A stretch of DNA of 33,919 nt from Gammaproteobacteria bacterium (GTDB lineage Bacteria; Pseudomonadota; Gammaproteobacteria; Steroidobacterales; Steroidobacteraceae): the NCBI GenBank assembly GCA_021773365.1, contig JAJFKF010000104.1:1-33919 (forward strand), written 5' to 3'. This document shows, piece after piece, positions 32,503 through 33,919 of this stretch. Within the stretch, counting starts at the first letter, position 1. Each line of letters opens with the position of its first letter. The position numbers and the translations under genes were made by a program. The notes under the pieces were generated by a model. That model worked only from the letters and a program-made list of their open reading frames with translations. It ran no database searches and was not told the origin of the DNA.

Positions 32503-33810
32503 ATGAGCACCCCCTCCTCCGAGCAACGTTACCAGCTGGTCGACAGCAGCACCGGCAAGAAAACTGAAATCAAGGCGCTGGCCGGCACCATGGGCCCGAC
32601 GGTGCTCGATATTTCGGGAATCCCGAAAGATCACGGTGCCTTCACCTTTGATCCCGGATTCATGGCCACGGCCAGCTGCGAGAGTCGCATCACCTTCATT
32701 GACGGTGAAAAGGGCGTACTGCTATATCGCGGATATCCGGTGGAGCAGCTGGCGGAGAACAGTTCGTTTCTCGAAGTAGCCTATCTTCTGCTGCACGGGG
32801 ACCTGCCTAGCCAGCAGCAGCAGGAGGAATTCACCAACTCCATCCGCTACCACACCATGATCAACGAGGCGCTGCTGCGCTTCTTCAACGGTTTTCACTA
32901 CAACGCCCATCCCATGGCGATGGTCTCGGCGGTCGTGGCCTCAATGTCGGCCTTCTATCACGACTCGATGGACATCCATAACGCGCGCCACCGGGAGATC
33001 TTTGCCCACCGCATCATCGCCAAGATTCCCACCATCGCCGCCACTGCCTTCAAGCACTCAGTTGGTCAGCCGGTGATATATCCGCGCAACGATATCGACT
33101 ACTGCGCCAACATGCTGCACATGTTCTTCTCGGTGCCCTGCGAGGCGTACAAGGCAGATCCCGTTGCCGCCCGCGCGCTTGATCTGCTGTTCATCCTGCA
33201 TGCCGATCATGAACAGAACGCCAGTACTTCCACCGTGCGTCTGGCCGGCAGCACCGGCGCCAATCCATACGCGGCCATCTCGGCTGGTATCTCCGCACTC
33301 TGGGGGCCGGCCCACGGCGGCGCCAATGAAGCGGTGCTCACCATGCTCGAGCAGATCGGGCGTGTGGAGAATATTCCGAAATACGTGGAGATGGCCAAGG
33401 ACAAGGACAGCAATTTCCGCCTCATGGGCTTTGGTCATCGTGTGTACAAGAATTTTGATCCGCGGGCGAAGATCATCCGCAAGATGTGCCACGAGGTGCT
33501 GGCGCAGATGGGCCACACCGACAATCCTTTGTTCGAGCTGGCGCTGCGGCTGGAAGAGGTGGCCTTGAAGGATGATTACTTCGTCAGCCGCAAGCTCTAT
33601 CCGAACGTGGATTTTTATTCCGGCATCATCTACAGCGCGCTCGGCATTCCGCGCTCGATGTTCACGGTGATGTTCGCCATCGCGCGCACGGTGGGCTGGG
33701 TGGCGCACTGGCAGGAGATGATTTCTGATCCGGGGATGCGCATTGGCAGGCCGCGGCAGTTGTATACCGGCGCGCAGACGCGCGATTACGTGGGTATCGA
33801 CGAGCGCTGA
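32503..33810 (+). CDS. gltA: Citrate synthase, type II
   Basis: A 435-residue enzyme condensing acetyl-CoA and oxaloacetate, the entry step of the TCA cycle. It is the hexameric Gram-negative type (E. coli 427). Catalytic residues align as His271 ([10 protein letters not shown]), His312 ([15 protein letters not shown]) and Asp370 (YPNVDFYSG). The N-terminal domain found in NADH-sensitive enzymes ([21 protein letters not shown]) is present. The frame is open to 32401, but ATG 32503 fits the family start. The ribosome site is weak. A very large palindrome follows the stop. Confidence 0.97.
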   Translation: MSTPSSEQRYQLVDSSTGKKTEIKALAGTMGPTVLDISGIPKDHGAFTFDPGFMATASCESRITFIDGEKGVLLYRGYPVEQLAENSSFLEVAYLLLHGDLPSQQQQEEFTNSIRYHTMINEALLRFFNGFHYNAHPMAMVSAVVASMSAFYHDSMDIHNARHREIFAHRIIAKIPTIAATAFKHSVGQPVIYPRNDIDYCANMLHMFFSVPCEAYKADPVAARALDLLFILHADHEQNASTSTVRLAGSTGANPYAAISAGISALWGPAHGGANEAVLTMLEQIGRVENIPKYVEMAKDKDSNFRLMGFGHRVYKNFDPRAKIIRKMCHEVLAQMGHTDNPLFELALRLEEVALKDDYFVSRKLYPNVDFYSGIIYSALGIPRSMFTVMFAIARTVGWVAHWQEMISDPGMRIGRPRQLYTGAQTRDYVGIDER

Positions 33811-33817
33811 ACCAGAA

Positions 33818-33901
33818 GCGCCGTTCCGGGGCCGGAGTTATCCACAATTTAAGGGTGGGGATACCCATAACTTGTGGATAACTCCGGCCCCGGAACGGCG
33901 C
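33818..33901. repeat. 84-bp palindrome after gltA with a DnaA box in each arm
   Basis: Perfect 30-base arms at 33818-33847 and 33872-33901 are separated by 24 bases. These contain further pairing (TTA/TAA and GGGT/ACCC). Each arm carries TTATCCACA (33838-33846 plus, 33873-33881 minus). It starts seven bases after the gltA stop. In RNA it would form an extremely stable hairpin able to end transcription from both sides, although no T-run follows. The facing DnaA boxes also suggest a DnaA-binding site. Confidence 0.8.
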
Positions 33902-33919
33902 AAGATAGGGCTGTAGGCG

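Noticed and set aside
1-33919. CRISPR arrays, tRNA/rRNA genes, transposases, phage genes
   Set aside because: No regularly spaced repeats, no cloverleaf or rRNA sequence recognised by eye, and no transposase or phage protein among the frames. A covariance-model scan would be needed to exclude small RNAs.

Overview
This is a GC-rich window packed with bacterial genes, most likely from the chromosome of a gammaproteobacterium. The housekeeping gene order supports this: bioB/comF are divergent, recG-ubiA and ridA-spoT-rpoZ-gmk form one co-directional block with yicC nearby, and rph-rdgB-hemW and rpmE/gltA follow. The two large STN-type TonB receptors under FecI/FecR control and the sortilin-like BNR protein suggest a Steroidobacterales/Nevskiales/Xanthomonadales-like lineage. 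That placement is inference, because no rRNA or other phylogenetic marker is present.

Layout. 1-1932: biotin synthase and the ComF phosphoribosyltransferase, divergent. 1962-2575: a chromosomal ccdAB toxin-antitoxin pair behind a near-perfect 41-bp palindrome. 2675-8795: module A, all on the plus strand, comprising an ECF sigma factor, a FecR anti-sigma, a TonB-dependent receptor with an STN domain, and an unusual secreted DsbD_N/LolA-like/TlpA fusion. 8748-15717: module B, in which a second sigma/FecR pair on the minus strand is divergent from a second STN-TonB receptor. That receptor is followed by an FG-GAP/VCBS repeat protein and a small free-standing DsbD_N-domain protein. 15752-22475 (minus): ubiA, recG, ridA, spoT, rpoZ and gmk. 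22588-25848: a large secreted BNR/sortilin-like protein lying between gmk and yicC. 25850-33810: yicC (minus), then a PP2C phosphatase, rph, rdgB, hemW, rpmE, an M48 lipoprotein protease and gltA (plus).

The most interesting biology is the pair of modules A and B. Each combines cell-surface signalling (an STN-domain receptor with FecR and an ECF sigma factor) with a secreted protein carrying the N-terminal redox domain of DsbD, a CxxxxC protein. No membrane DsbD is encoded here. This suggests an outer-membrane uptake or sensing system coupled to periplasmic thiol chemistry. The substrate cannot be read from the sequence.

Several non-coding structures also stand out. The ccdAB palindrome contains the ribosome binding site. 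A perfect 12-bp-stem hairpin lies just before the first receptor gene. An identical TCGTATAG element lies exactly 21 bp upstream of both divergent genes of module B. A cluster of DnaA-box 9-mers beside AT-rich DNA lies between hemW and rpmE. An 84-bp palindrome after gltA carries one perfect DnaA box in each arm. The hemW gene contains an in-frame 27-bp tandem repeat at a conserved site.
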